The notes under the pieces are model-generated. The model ran no database searches. It was not told the origin of the DNA and saw only the letters and a program-made list of their open reading frames with translations. A DNA stretch of 64,000 nt, taken from Peptostreptococcaceae bacterium (lineage in GTDB: Bacteria; Bacillota; Clostridia; Peptostreptococcales; Peptostreptococcaceae). The stretch spans positions 668,037 through 732,036 of the forward strand of contig CABIZO010000002.1 of the NCBI GenBank assembly GCA_902363255.1, written 5' to 3'. The position numbers were made by a program, and so were the translations under genes. Shown in pieces: positions 27,240 to 35,482 of the stretch; positions within the stretch are counted from its first letter, which is position 1, and each line of letters begins with the position of its first letter.

Positions 27240-27767
27240 ATGAAAAATATAAAATCGATACTAACTTTAACTCTTATAGGAGGCTCAATAATTTTAACAG
27301 GATGCTCGGGAAATACTGAAACTAGTTCAGCTACATCTAATGCTCACACAACTACACAAGCTGAAACATCATCAAATAATAATGTATCAAATTATAATAT
27401 TGATATGGCTTCTTTAGAAAAGGATTTAAAAGCTTTAGAAGAAGGAGAGTACAATGGGAAATGGGATGATGAATTAGAAGCTAAGTATGGAGATAACTGG
27501 GATGATGCAATGGAAGCAAAATATGGAGAAACTTGGGATGACGAATTTGAAGCTAAAATGAATGCTAAGTTAAACGAAGGTACTACTAAAGAAGACTTGA
27601 TAAAATCAGTAGAAAGTGATCTAAGCAAAATGTTAAATAGAAATACTCCACCTACTAATTGGGAAGATGAATTAGAAGCTAAGTATGGAGATGACTTTGA
27701 TGATTTAATGGAAGAAAAATACGGCGATAATTGGGATGACAAATTTGAAGCTGAATTAATGAAATAA
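27240..27767 (+). CDS. lipoprotein with acidic WDD-EAKYG repeats
   Basis: 175 residues. A signal peptide with lipobox ILTGC (C22) shows membrane anchoring on the outer face. After a Ser/Thr/Asn-rich linker come six ~12-residue units of the form WDDELEAKYGDN, arranged as two triplets (about residues 70-106 and 140-175) split by a short linker. The repeats are strongly acidic with fixed Trp and Tyr. I know no function; metal, cationic-peptide or cell-wall binding would suit the charge. Located between a BceAB-like system and YhgE. Confidence 0.75.
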   Translation: MKNIKSILTLTLIGGSIILTGCSGNTETSSATSNAHTTTQAETSSNNNVSNYNIDMASLEKDLKALEEGEYNGKWDDELEAKYGDNWDDAMEAKYGETWDDEFEAKMNAKLNEGTTKEDLIKSVESDLSKMLNRNTPPTNWEDELEAKYGDDFDDLMEEKYGDNWDDKFEAELMK

Positions 27768-27800
27768 ATATAAAATAATTAATTGTTAATAAATAAAACT

Positions 27801-27842
27801 AAACAGCCTACTATAATATAAAACTATTATAGTAGGCTGTTT
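27801..27842. terminator. bidirectional terminator, 18-bp stem
   Basis: AAACAGCCTACTATAATA (27801-27818) pairs perfectly with 27825-27842, serving the lipoprotein gene and the converging YhgE gene. Confidence 0.9.
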
Positions 27843-27860
27843 TAATAAGTTTATAAGTTA

Positions 27861-30074
27861 TTAAACTGCTAATTCATTATCCATATTATTTTCAATTGAA
27901 TTATCTCTGCTAGATTTAAATCTAACTTTGAATTCAAGGAATGCTATTGTTAAGATTATCATAACTACAGCAACACTTATAAGGAATGTTAAATGACTAT
28001 TTATACTTGAACCACCAGATATTGTACTTCTAAAAGCAGTAACAACGTGAGTAAATGGAAGATAATTAGTTATTTTGGCTACAAAATCACCAGATAATTC
28101 TAAAGGATAAGTACCTGTAGAACCAGATAATTGGATAACCATAAGTATTAGAACTAAGAATTTACCAACTACTCCAAAGGCTACATTGAAGAAGTAAATT
28201 ATACTCATAAATGTTATAGCAGCAACAATTGCGACTAGTATAGTACTATTTAAATCAACAGGGCTAAATCCGTTGAAATGACTAAGTGCAGTAATCATAG
28301 CTAATGAAGCTAATATTATTGCTGGGTACATTACAGTTGCTTTGCTAAGCCATAATCTTAAACCTGATTTTATCTTTGAGCTATTTTTAGTTAATGGATA
28401 AACTGTACAGAATCCCATACATCCAACCCAAAGACCAACAACCATCATATAAGCAGCCATGGCATGACCATTGTCTGCAACTTCTGTTACTTGAGTTTCA
28501 GAAGAGTCAACAGGTGATGCGAACATTTCTAAAGTATTATCATTTATAGTAGAGGTAGTGTCTTTAACTGTTTTAGCACCATTAGCTAAACTTGTTTGAA
28601 GAGTATTACTTCCATCATAAGCACTTAGTAATCCATCTTTTAAACTTGTAGAACCAGCTTGTAATTCATTAACACCAGATGAAATCTTGCTTGAACCTTC
28701 TGAAAGAGAAGCCATACCTGATTTTAATTTAGAATTATTTGCTACAAGTTTATCTGAACCAGTCTTTAACTTATTTGCACCAGCGCTTAATGTGTTTAAT
28801 CCATCTGAAAGAGTTTTTGTAGATGATTTTAAAGTAGTAAACATTTCATCATAAGATGAAAGATTTGAATTTACTTCTTTTACAACGGCTTGTGCACCAT
28901 TTTCTGATGCACCTGCTGCAATTTGACTCATAGTACTTGATACTGATGGAGAAACTGCACTAGTTATAGAGTCAGCACTAATGTTAGAAGATACACCCTT
29001 TAATGTATTAGATATTATTCCTACAACTAAACCTTGAGCTTGTTCTTTTGTATATCCTACAGCTTGAAGAGCACCAATCATTTGACTTATATTACTATCA
29101 CTTAGTATAGCTGAAGAAACAGCACTAACTGTATCATCAGAAGTTAAAGTATTAGTTATTTTGCTACTTACAGCACTACCTATGCCAGATGATAATTTAT
29201 CAGAATAACTAGATACGCTTGAAGCAGCTGTATTTTTTAACGTATTTTTTTGATCATCAGTTAAAGAAATACTAGGTATAGAGATATTTTGAACAGCTGA
29301 ATTTAATTGATTAGCACCACTAGCAAGTTGACTAGCACCATTTGCTAATTCTTTAGATCCATCGTTTAAAGATTTTACACCAGCTAAATAAGTATCAAGA
29401 CCCTCAGATAAAGTATTAGTTCCGTCAGTAAATGTAAGCATACTATTAGATAAAGTAGTTAAACCATCGTTAATTTTAACACCGCCATCTGCTAATTCAC
29501 TTAAACCATCTTTAAGTTCTAATGAACCGTCTGCAGCTTCTTGAAGCCCATCTCCCACAGTATCAAATTGTTCAAAAACTACATCTGCATAAGTTTCAGT
29601 TACCTTCTCAGAAATACTTTTTTGAATTTTAGATAAAGCAGTTTGACTCATTTTACTAGCGATATAGTTTTTACCCGGGTTTGTCGCATACTCTAAGACC
29701 ATTTTCTTAGGAGTTTTATCTAATAAAGTAGTGGCATCTTTTGAAAAGTCTTTAGGAATGGTAATTACCATGTAATAAGTACCATTTTCTAAACCGTCCA
29801 TTGCTACTTTTTCATCAACAAAATTAAATGCTAAAGAGTCATTTTCTTTTAGACTGTCAACTAATCTTTCACCCACATTTACTTCCATATCTTCATAATC
29901 AACAGCAATATCATTATTTACAACAGCAACAGGAAGGTTGCTAACTTTTCCATAAGGATCCCACATAGAACTTAGGAATAAAGTTGAATAAATCGTTGGT
30001 ATTGTTATGATAGCTACAAGGGCTACAATTAGAAATTTGTTTTTGAATAAATCTTTCCATTCATTTTTTAGCAT
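27861..30074 (-). CDS. YhgE/Pip-family membrane protein
   Basis: 737 residues. One N-terminal helix, a long extracytoplasmic region with the YhgE/Pip N-domain (YGKVSNLPVAVVNND), and a coiled, Ser/Gly-rich stretch of LxDGLxxLxxG-type repeats (such as LKDGLSELADGG). Five or six C-terminal helices of the ABC-2 type follow. Homologues include the phage infection protein Pip and type VII-secretion-linked EsaA-like proteins. ATG 30074 is chosen because GAAAGGTGAT precedes it; an upstream in-frame start would include 34 atypical residues. A TetR regulator is divergent and probably controls it. Confidence 0.85.
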   Translation of the reverse strand: MLKNEWKDLFKNKFLIVALVAIITIPTIYSTLFLSSMWDPYGKVSNLPVAVVNNDIAVDYEDMEVNVGERLVDSLKENDSLAFNFVDEKVAMDGLENGTYYMVITIPKDFSKDATTLLDKTPKKMVLEYATNPGKNYIASKMSQTALSKIQKSISEKVTETYADVVFEQFDTVGDGLQEAADGSLELKDGLSELADGGVKINDGLTTLSNSMLTFTDGTNTLSEGLDTYLAGVKSLNDGSKELANGASQLASGANQLNSAVQNISIPSISLTDDQKNTLKNTAASSVSSYSDKLSSGIGSAVSSKITNTLTSDDTVSAVSSAILSDSNISQMIGALQAVGYTKEQAQGLVVGIISNTLKGVSSNISADSITSAVSPSVSSTMSQIAAGASENGAQAVVKEVNSNLSSYDEMFTTLKSSTKTLSDGLNTLSAGANKLKTGSDKLVANNSKLKSGMASLSEGSSKISSGVNELQAGSTSLKDGLLSAYDGSNTLQTSLANGAKTVKDTTSTINDNTLEMFASPVDSSETQVTEVADNGHAMAAYMMVVGLWVGCMGFCTVYPLTKNSSKIKSGLRLWLSKATVMYPAIILASLAMITALSHFNGFSPVDLNSTILVAIVAAITFMSIIYFFNVAFGVVGKFLVLILMVIQLSGSTGTYPLELSGDFVAKITNYLPFTHVVTAFRSTISGGSSINSHLTFLISVAVVMIILTIAFLEFKVRFKSSRDNSIENNMDNELAV

Positions 30075-30110
30075 ATAAGTATCACCTTTCTCAATATTAA
30101 GTTTTAATAA

Positions 30111-30223
30111 ACAACATGGTGTTGTATTTTTGTTATAATATGAATTATAATTATATAATAAATAATCTTCAATCATTAAAAAAAAGAAAAATGTATGATA
30201 ACCGACATTTTATGGAGAAATGT
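30111..30223. promoter_or_regulatory. two inverted repeats between YhgE and TetR genes
   Basis: ACAAC-ATGGT-GTTGT (30111-30125) and ACATTT-N7-AAATGT (30205-30223) lie in the divergent promoter region. Both are plausible operators for the adjacent TetR protein, although their cores differ. Confidence 0.45.
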
Positions 30224-30253
30224 TGCTTATTTTGAGAAAAGGAGTAAAATTTT

Positions 30254-30841
30254 ATGAATACGAAAAATGATCGTAGAATTAGAAAATCAAAAGAATCATT
30301 AAAAAATAGTTTAATAGATACAATGAAAGAAAAACCGATTAATAATATTACAGTAAAAGAATTGGTCGCAACTGCGGATTTAAATAGATCTACTTTTTAT
30401 AATTATTACTGTGATATACCAGATATGTTGGAAAAGTTAGAAAATGAGCTATATAATGAATTTTTACGTATCTTAGAATTGTATATTATTAAGGATAATA
30501 AAGATCATGATATATATAAAGAGGCTCATGGATTTATTGAAGATATGTGCGATGTTATAAGAGAAAATGCTGAATTTTGTAAATGTATTTTTAGTAAAAA
30601 TGGTGATATTAGTTTTTTATTTAAGTTGGAGGAATTGATAGAAAATCATATAAAAGATCAACTCAAAAAAGATTTTGATAATAAGCTAGACCACCTTGCT
30701 TATGTGTATTCATTTGTTAAAAGTGGATATACAGGTATTTTGAAATCCTGGTTGAAAGGTGGATGTGTGGAATCGTCGAAGGAAATTGCAGACCTGACTT
30801 ATAATTTAGTGAGAGGTGTTTTGTATAGTTGTAAAATATAA
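30254..30841 (+). CDS. TetR-family regulator
   Basis: 195 residues. The N-terminal HTH reads NNITVKELVATADLNRSTFYNYY, the pattern of TetR proteins that often accompany YhgE/Pip genes; the C-terminal domain is of the TetR_C_7-like kind. Divergent from the YhgE gene with palindromes in between, so local autoregulation and control of YhgE are likely. Confidence 0.85.
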   Translation: MNTKNDRRIRKSKESLKNSLIDTMKEKPINNITVKELVATADLNRSTFYNYYCDIPDMLEKLENELYNEFLRILELYIIKDNKDHDIYKEAHGFIEDMCDVIRENAEFCKCIFSKNGDISFLFKLEELIENHIKDQLKKDFDNKLDHLAYVYSFVKSGYTGILKSWLKGGCVESSKEIADLTYNLVRGVLYSCKI

Positions 30842-30934
30842 ACTATACTATATTTAGAATATTCAAAGTGATGAATTTCTTTTTAAGCATATACATATAT
30901 TTTAATAATATGTGTATCTTTAGGGGGGAGTTCA

Positions 30935-31402
30935 TTGTATAAAAAAGTGGTATTATTGACAATCTTAATATGCACCTTATACACGACAGGATGCGTAGTT
31001 ATAAACAATGGAAAAGATGATGCTGATACAAGTAAGGAAAATTCTACAACAAATAAAACTACAAAAGAAGTTATTATACAACGTGATAATAGCAGTTCAA
31101 GTAGTAGCAATTCAAGTAATAGCTATAGTGGAGCCTATCAAGTTGATGGTTATATTTTTTATGACAGTGATAGTAGATATTTAACGTCATCAGATTTATC
31201 GGGGCTTTCTAGCTGGGAATTAAAGCTTGCTAGAAATGAAATATATGCTAGGCATGGTAGATTATTTAAAGATTCATCGATTCAAGGTTACTTTAACTCT
31301 TGTAGTTGGTACTATGGCTATATATCACCAGATAATTTTGATGATGATGTCTTAAATAGCGTAGAAGTTTATAATGTTAAACTCATTAAGAAGTATGAAT
31401 AA
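30935..31402 (+). CDS. YARHG-domain lipoprotein
   Basis: 155 residues starting at TTG, supported by AGGGGGGAG 5 nt upstream. Signal peptide with lipobox YTTGC (C20), a Ser/Asn/Lys-rich linker (25-70), then a YARHG domain: LKLARNEIYARHGRLF, followed by YFNSCSWY and an S-x-E-x-x-N end. The domain is extracellular and common in Clostridia; its ligand is unknown. No operon partner. Confidence 0.83.
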   Translation: MYKKVVLLTILICTLYTTGCVVINNGKDDADTSKENSTTNKTTKEVIIQRDNSSSSSSNSSNSYSGAYQVDGYIFYDSDSRYLTSSDLSGLSSWELKLARNEIYARHGRLFKDSSIQGYFNSCSWYYGYISPDNFDDDVLNSVEVYNVKLIKKYE

Positions 31403-31445
31403 TAAAGATACAAGAGACAGGTTTGATTAAAATAAATATTTATAT

Positions 31446-31530
31446 AAAATAGAGCCTTAGTCAACTTAAATAAGTATATATAATTTTAGCAGTTAAATTA
31501 TATGTACTATAAAACATAGGCTCTATTTTA
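31446..31530. terminator. long-loop bidirectional terminator
   Basis: AAAATAGAGCC (31446-31456) pairs with GGCTCTATTTT (31519-31529) across a ~60-nt loop, flanked by T-runs, between converging genes. Confidence 0.6.
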
Positions 31531-31540
31531 TTTTTTGTTA

Positions 31541-31837
31541 TTATTTATTAAACCATTCTGTAGGAGATGGATTAAAGTAATGTGGAGCAAATTCTGTAAC
31601 TTTGTAATCTTGTATGTTGTGAATTTTTAGAGGTTCATTAGATAAATACTCATCTACTTTTGAAACTTCATCTGCATTCATTATAAATATTACACCGCTC
31701 ATATCTTCTTTAAGTCCTGTCATTAATATAAATCCTTCTTCCATAGCTTTACCAGAATAAGACATGTGTTCTTTCATTATATTATCATCTATGAGATCTG
31801 AACTTCTTAAAGTTCCTTCAATAATAAAATATTTCAT
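31541..31837 (-). CDS. YciI-family protein
   Basis: 98 residues with the YciI fold pattern: MKYFIIEGT start, an H-x-x-Y segment (EHMSYSGKAMEEGFILMTG) and DEVSKVDEYLSNEPL. Small ferredoxin-like proteins of this family are probably enzymes or ligand binders, but no reaction is established. AAAGGAG on the minus strand precedes the ATG. Remains of an HxlR-type regulator lie just upstream on the same strand. Confidence 0.8.
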   Translation of the reverse strand: MKYFIIEGTLRSSDLIDDNIMKEHMSYSGKAMEEGFILMTGLKEDMSGVIFIMNADEVSKVDEYLSNEPLKIHNIQDYKVTEFAPHYFNPSPTEWFNK

Positions 31838-31943
31838 TTTGATAAACTCCTTTAGTTATGTATTATAAGATTATTTATTATAGTCTTAACTATTTATAAT
31901 AATAAATACCCTTATAAGCTTTTTGCTAATCAACTCTATTATT

Positions 31944-32100
31944 TTAACCCAATTTACATATTTCTTCTAAAATAGGCATTAAAGAAAGTCCACGTTTTAA
32001 TAAAGAATACTTAACTTTTGGAGGGATTTGAGACTAATCTTTTAATTGATTATTAAGAATTTTATCAGCAACTAATAAATTATTACTAATCAGAGGATTA
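31944..32100 (-). pseudogene. HxlR-family regulator remnant (C-terminal part)
   Basis: The minus strand encodes ADKILNNQLKD, an in-frame TAG, then SQIPPKVKYSLLKRGLSLMP and ILEEICKLG. This matches the end of HxlR winged-helix proteins (wing and last helix, xVPPKVEYSLTxxGxSLxPIL). The recognition helix and N-terminus are missing, so it is not functional. It may once have controlled the YciI-family gene. Confidence 0.65.
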
Positions 32101-32193
32101 GTACTTTAACTAAAAGTTCATACTTGCTTAAGTGTAAAATAATACATATACTCATATCAATAAAAGATTAAATATAGGGGGAGAGAATTATTT

Positions 32194-32541
32194 ATGAAAA
32201 AATGTAAGATTGAAGTATTAAAAACTACTTTTCATGAAGATTTAGCTAAAGAATATGGATGTAAGAATATTGGAAAATGTCCAATGCATAGGGTAGGAGA
32301 TGTATTTTATGGAGATTATGCAAAACCGGAAGGATTGTGTGATGAAGCTTGGAAGGCGATGTACCAATATGTTTTTGTTCTATCCCATGGTAGTGATAAG
32401 TTTTACTATGGGGATTGGATAGATAAAGAAGGAGTGGCAATTTGTTCATGTAATGATGGCATAAGACCTGTTATATTTAAAATTGAAGCAACAAATGAAG
32501 AATCTAAAATTGATTATGAACCAATTAAAAGCAATAAATAA
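32194..32541 (+). CDS. TIGR04076-family protein
   Basis: 115 residues. Cys-rich pattern: GKCPMHRVGDVF near residue 27, PEGLCDEAW near 50, and ICSCNDGIRPVIFKIEA near the end. This matches the TIGR04076 family of small clostridial proteins, function unknown. The conserved Cys/His positions suggest metal binding. AGGGGGAGAG precedes the ATG. Single gene with a strong terminator. Confidence 0.75.
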   Translation: MKKCKIEVLKTTFHEDLAKEYGCKNIGKCPMHRVGDVFYGDYAKPEGLCDEAWKAMYQYVFVLSHGSDKFYYGDWIDKEGVAICSCNDGIRPVIFKIEATNEESKIDYEPIKSNK

Positions 32542-32610
32542 AAATAATTTAAAAGTTATGATGTGACAATGCAGATTAATACTTAAAAGTTTATATAGAA
32601 TGTATAAATT

Positions 32611-32669
32611 ATAGTATAAAAGGAGCTACTCATTGTACAATTATGTAGCTCCTTTTATACTATCTTTTT
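32611..32669. terminator. bidirectional terminator, 19-bp perfect stem
   Basis: ATAGTATAAAAGGAGCTAC (32611-32629) pairs with 32645-32663. The arm overlaps the stop codon of the converging minus-strand gene. Confidence 0.9.
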
Positions 32670-32920
32670 TTCTTTTTCTTTTTTTTCTTACCTTTATTTA
32701 AACGCTTTTGTTCAGCTAGAATTGCTTTCTTTTCAGCAGCAATTCTAGCTTTTTCCTTAGCATCTTGCTTTTCTAATTTATCAACGTATAGGGTTAAGAA
32801 TAATAATATTATCCCCATAAAAGCAAATATATATTTTTTAATAGATAAACCTAAGATTATAATAATTATATCAATTACTACGCCCATTTTATTTTTATGC
32901 TTCATATAAAAATCTTTCAT
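32660..32920 (-). CDS. small membrane protein with lysine-rich tail
   Basis: 86 residues. A hydrophobic hairpin (about 14-45) crosses the membrane, probably twice, followed by a basic helix with an Ala/Lys/Glu-rich coiled section and a tail of nine basic residues. Start at 32920 rather than 32938, because AGAGGAT on the minus strand is correctly placed for it. Family not recognised. The basic tail may touch nucleic acid, ribosome or lipid head groups. Confidence 0.7.
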   Translation of the reverse strand: MKDFYMKHKNKMGVVIDIIIIILGLSIKKYIFAFMGIILLFLTLYVDKLEKQDAKEKARIAAEKKAILAEQKRLNKGKKKKKKKKR

Positions 32921-33131
32921 ATTAATCCTCTTTTTCATTTAAATTTATATATCTATAATAAAAAATCATATAATATAAGTCAATATGAATTGGAAAAATA
33001 GTGTATTACAACGATAGATATATATTATTTTTTACGTTTGATAGAAAAATATTATAGATTATCTTTATTTTTTAATATATACATTAATATATTGTTTAAA
33101 ATATTGCATACTTTTCCATAATATATTTGTA

Positions 33132-33176
33132 TTGACATAAATAGAAATAGTGGATATTATAGTTTAGTGCAAAACA
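33132..33176 (+). promoter_or_regulatory. marR promoter with overlapping MarR operator
   Basis: TTGACA (33132-33137), 17 bp, TATTAT (33155-33160). Immediately downstream, AGTTTAGTGCAAAACA (33161-33176) matches 13 of 16 bases of the perfect palindrome found ahead of the MATE gene. Binding there would block the promoter, consistent with autorepression. Confidence 0.65.
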
Positions 33177-33194
33177 AAAAATGGAGGTGTTTCC

Positions 33195-33638
33195 TTGAAA
33201 AATAATAATAAAGTTAAACTAGGACTTCATATAAGCAAAATCAACCATATAATTTCAAGGAAGATGGATAGTGCTGTAATTAGTGCTATTGATGACAATT
33301 TGACGGTATCACAAGCTTATGTGATAGACTATATTTTTATGAAGGGTGAAAATCAAGAAGTATTCCAAAAGGACTTGGAAAAAGAGTTTGACTTGAAACG
33401 TTCATCTATTAGTTTAATGTTGAATAATATGGAAAAGAGTGGTTTGATTACAAGAGTTTCAGTAGCGGAGGATGGACGTCTAAAGAAAATAATTTTAACG
33501 GAGAAATCTAATAAACTTTATGAAAAAATTTCTGAAGCTATCGATTCCATAGAAAATAAATTATGTGAAAACATAACACAAGAAGAATTGAACGTGTTTC
33601 AAGGAGTACTTGATAAAATAAGAGACAATTTAGAATAA
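33195..33638 (+). CDS. MarR-family regulator
   Basis: 147 residues with a winged helix: VFQKDLEKEFDLKRSSISLMLNNMEKSG is the HTH and VAEDGRLKKIILT the wing with the conserved D-x-R. TTG start, supported by GGAGGTG 5 nt upstream. It stands ahead of a MATE efflux gene, with related operators before both, so it likely represses the pump until a ligand binds. Confidence 0.87.
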   Translation: MKNNNKVKLGLHISKINHIISRKMDSAVISAIDDNLTVSQAYVIDYIFMKGENQEVFQKDLEKEFDLKRSSISLMLNNMEKSGLITRVSVAEDGRLKKIILTEKSNKLYEKISEAIDSIENKLCENITQEELNVFQGVLDKIRDNLE

Positions 33639-33786
33639 ATATTTAAATTGATAAAGTTCACTACTTAAAATACAGATGTAATTTATTATTAAAATAATTA
33701 ATAAGCCACTACTTAAGGTATTTGTTAAATTAATAAAGAAGCGTAATAACTAATGCCTTAAGTGAATAAAATTTTTGCATTAAAAT

Positions 33787-33802
33787 TGTTTTGTACAAAA
33801 CA
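33787..33802. promoter_or_regulatory. perfect 16-bp palindrome, MarR operator ahead of MATE gene
   Basis: TGTTTTGTACAAAACA is perfectly symmetric and lies 24 bp before the MATE start codon. A 13/16 copy overlaps the marR promoter. Confidence 0.65.
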
Positions 33803-33825
33803 TAAAAAGTTAAGGAGAATTAAAT

Positions 33826-35193
33826 ATGTCAAAAGTATCTAATTTCACAGAGGGTAAAATATTCTCGCCTTTATTAAAATTTGCAATACCAATATTAATG
33901 GCACTATTTTTACAAACAATGTATGGTGCTGTTGATTTACTTATAGTAGGTCAGTTTGGTCATGCAGCAGATGTATCTGCAGTTTCAACAGGAAGTCAAG
34001 TTATGATGACTATAACTGTTATGATTACAGGATTAACTATGGGTCTTACAATATTAATAGGTCAAAAACTAGGGGAAGGAAAATCAAAAGAGGCAGGAGA
34101 TGTTGTAGGAAGTGGTATTTGTATATTTGCTGTTATGGCTGCAATAATTACAGTTCTAGTTGTTAGTTTTGCATCACCTATTTCAAGTTTTATGCATGCA
34201 CCTAAAGAAGCTTTTGATGGAACTGTATCTTATATAAGAGTTTGTGCTGCTGGATCAGTTTTTATAGTTTCTTATAATATTATAGGAGGAGTTTTTAGAG
34301 GCCTTGGAGATTCAAAAACACCACTTATTACAGTAGCAATTGCCTGCGTCACAAATATAGTAGGAGATTTAATATTTGTTGGATTATTCAAAATGGCATC
34401 GACTGGTGCTGCAATAGCTACTATTATGGCCCAAGGAATTAGTGTTATATTATCTTTAATAATTATTAAAAAACGTGGACTTCCTTTTGACTTTTCTAGA
34501 GGAAGTATAAAATTCCATAGAAACTTAACATCAAAAATAATTAAATACGGTGCACCAATAGCATTACAAGATGGACTTGTACATTTATCTTTTCTTGTAA
34601 TTATGATAATAGGTAATTCTATGGGTGTAATACCATCAGCAGGAATTGGTGTAGCAGAAAAACTTGTTGGATTTATAATGCTTATTCCATCATCGTTCTC
34701 TCAGGCAACATCTGCTTTTGTGGCACAAAATTATGGTGCTAAAAAATATGATAGGGCTAAAAAAGTACTTCTTTATGCAATATCAGCATCACTATGTTGT
34801 GGAGTTATAATGTTTTATATAACTTTCTTCCATGGAAATTTCCTTGCTGGAATCTTCTCAAAAGATGAGGCAGTAGTTTTAGCAGCTTGGGAATATATGA
34901 AAGCTTATGGAATAGATTGTCTATTTACTGCCATAATGTTTTCTATGGTAGGTTTCTTCAATGGATGTGGAAAAACAACTTTTGTAATGGTGCAGGGAAT
35001 AATAGGTGCTTTTGCAGTGAGAATACCAGTATCATTCATTATGAGCAAAATAGTGCCAGTGTCACTATTTAGAGTAGGTCTTGCCACACCAATGTCTACA
35101 TTTGTTCAAATTATATTATGTGTAATTTATTTTGTGATTTTATCAAAGACATTATTTAAAAAAGAAGAGGCTACTTTAGAGACTAGTTTATAA
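33826..35193 (+). CDS. MATE-family efflux transporter
   Basis: 455 residues with twelve predicted helices in two homologous halves. Typical MATE segments are the N-terminal LKFAIPILMALFLQTMYGAVD and the FRGLGDSKTPL and NGCGKTTFVM motifs after helices 4-5 and 10-11. Exports cationic drugs or metabolites by Na+ or H+ antiport. The upstream marR gene and the palindrome before this gene suggest induction by a toxic compound. Confidence 0.9.
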   Translation: MSKVSNFTEGKIFSPLLKFAIPILMALFLQTMYGAVDLLIVGQFGHAADVSAVSTGSQVMMTITVMITGLTMGLTILIGQKLGEGKSKEAGDVVGSGICIFAVMAAIITVLVVSFASPISSFMHAPKEAFDGTVSYIRVCAAGSVFIVSYNIIGGVFRGLGDSKTPLITVAIACVTNIVGDLIFVGLFKMASTGAAIATIMAQGISVILSLIIIKKRGLPFDFSRGSIKFHRNLTSKIIKYGAPIALQDGLVHLSFLVIMIIGNSMGVIPSAGIGVAEKLVGFIMLIPSSFSQATSAFVAQNYGAKKYDRAKKVLLYAISASLCCGVIMFYITFFHGNFLAGIFSKDEAVVLAAWEYMKAYGIDCLFTAIMFSMVGFFNGCGKTTFVMVQGIIGAFAVRIPVSFIMSKIVPVSLFRVGLATPMSTFVQIILCVIYFVILSKTLFKKEEATLETSL

Positions 35194-35299
35194 AATATAA
35201 ATATTAATTAAGCAAGTCTTGAAGATATTAGTAGACTTGTATCTGTTATTGAAAGTATGATATCAAAATTATGAAAAACTAAATATTATATAAAAAGTT

Positions 35300-35335
35300 A
35301 AAGTCTTCTATAATTAGATTATTATAGAAGACTTT
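35300..35335 (+). terminator. 15-bp hairpin terminator
   Basis: AAAGTCTTCTATAAT (35300-35314) pairs perfectly with 35321-35335 across TAGATT. It ends the MATE transcript. Confidence 0.75.
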
Positions 35336-35368
35336 GTACATTTAAGAAAATAATATTTTCAACTGATA

Positions 35369-35402
35369 AAGCCATTGATAAAAAATACTGGCTTATTTTT
35401 TT
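35369..35402 (+). terminator. second terminator-like hairpin close to the YfcC-type gene
   Basis: AAGCCA/TGGCTT (35369-35374, 35389-35394) is followed by A and seven T. Coming 80 bp before the transporter start, it may be a back-up terminator or an attenuator in that gene's leader. Confidence 0.45.
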
Positions 35403-35482
35403 ATCCTTTTACTTTTACATAAAATATCTTTTAATGGCAAATTTAATATAAATAGCAAAAGTTATTAAAGGAGAAATGTAAA

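Noticed and set aside
27392..27742. Antisense open frame across the repeat lipoprotein gene
   Set aside because: It is the shadow of the repeated Asp/Glu-rich codons read on the other strand, with no start signals.
35211..35273. Open stretch SLEDISRLVSVIESMISKL after the MATE gene
   Set aside because: No start codon or ribosome site and too short to assign.
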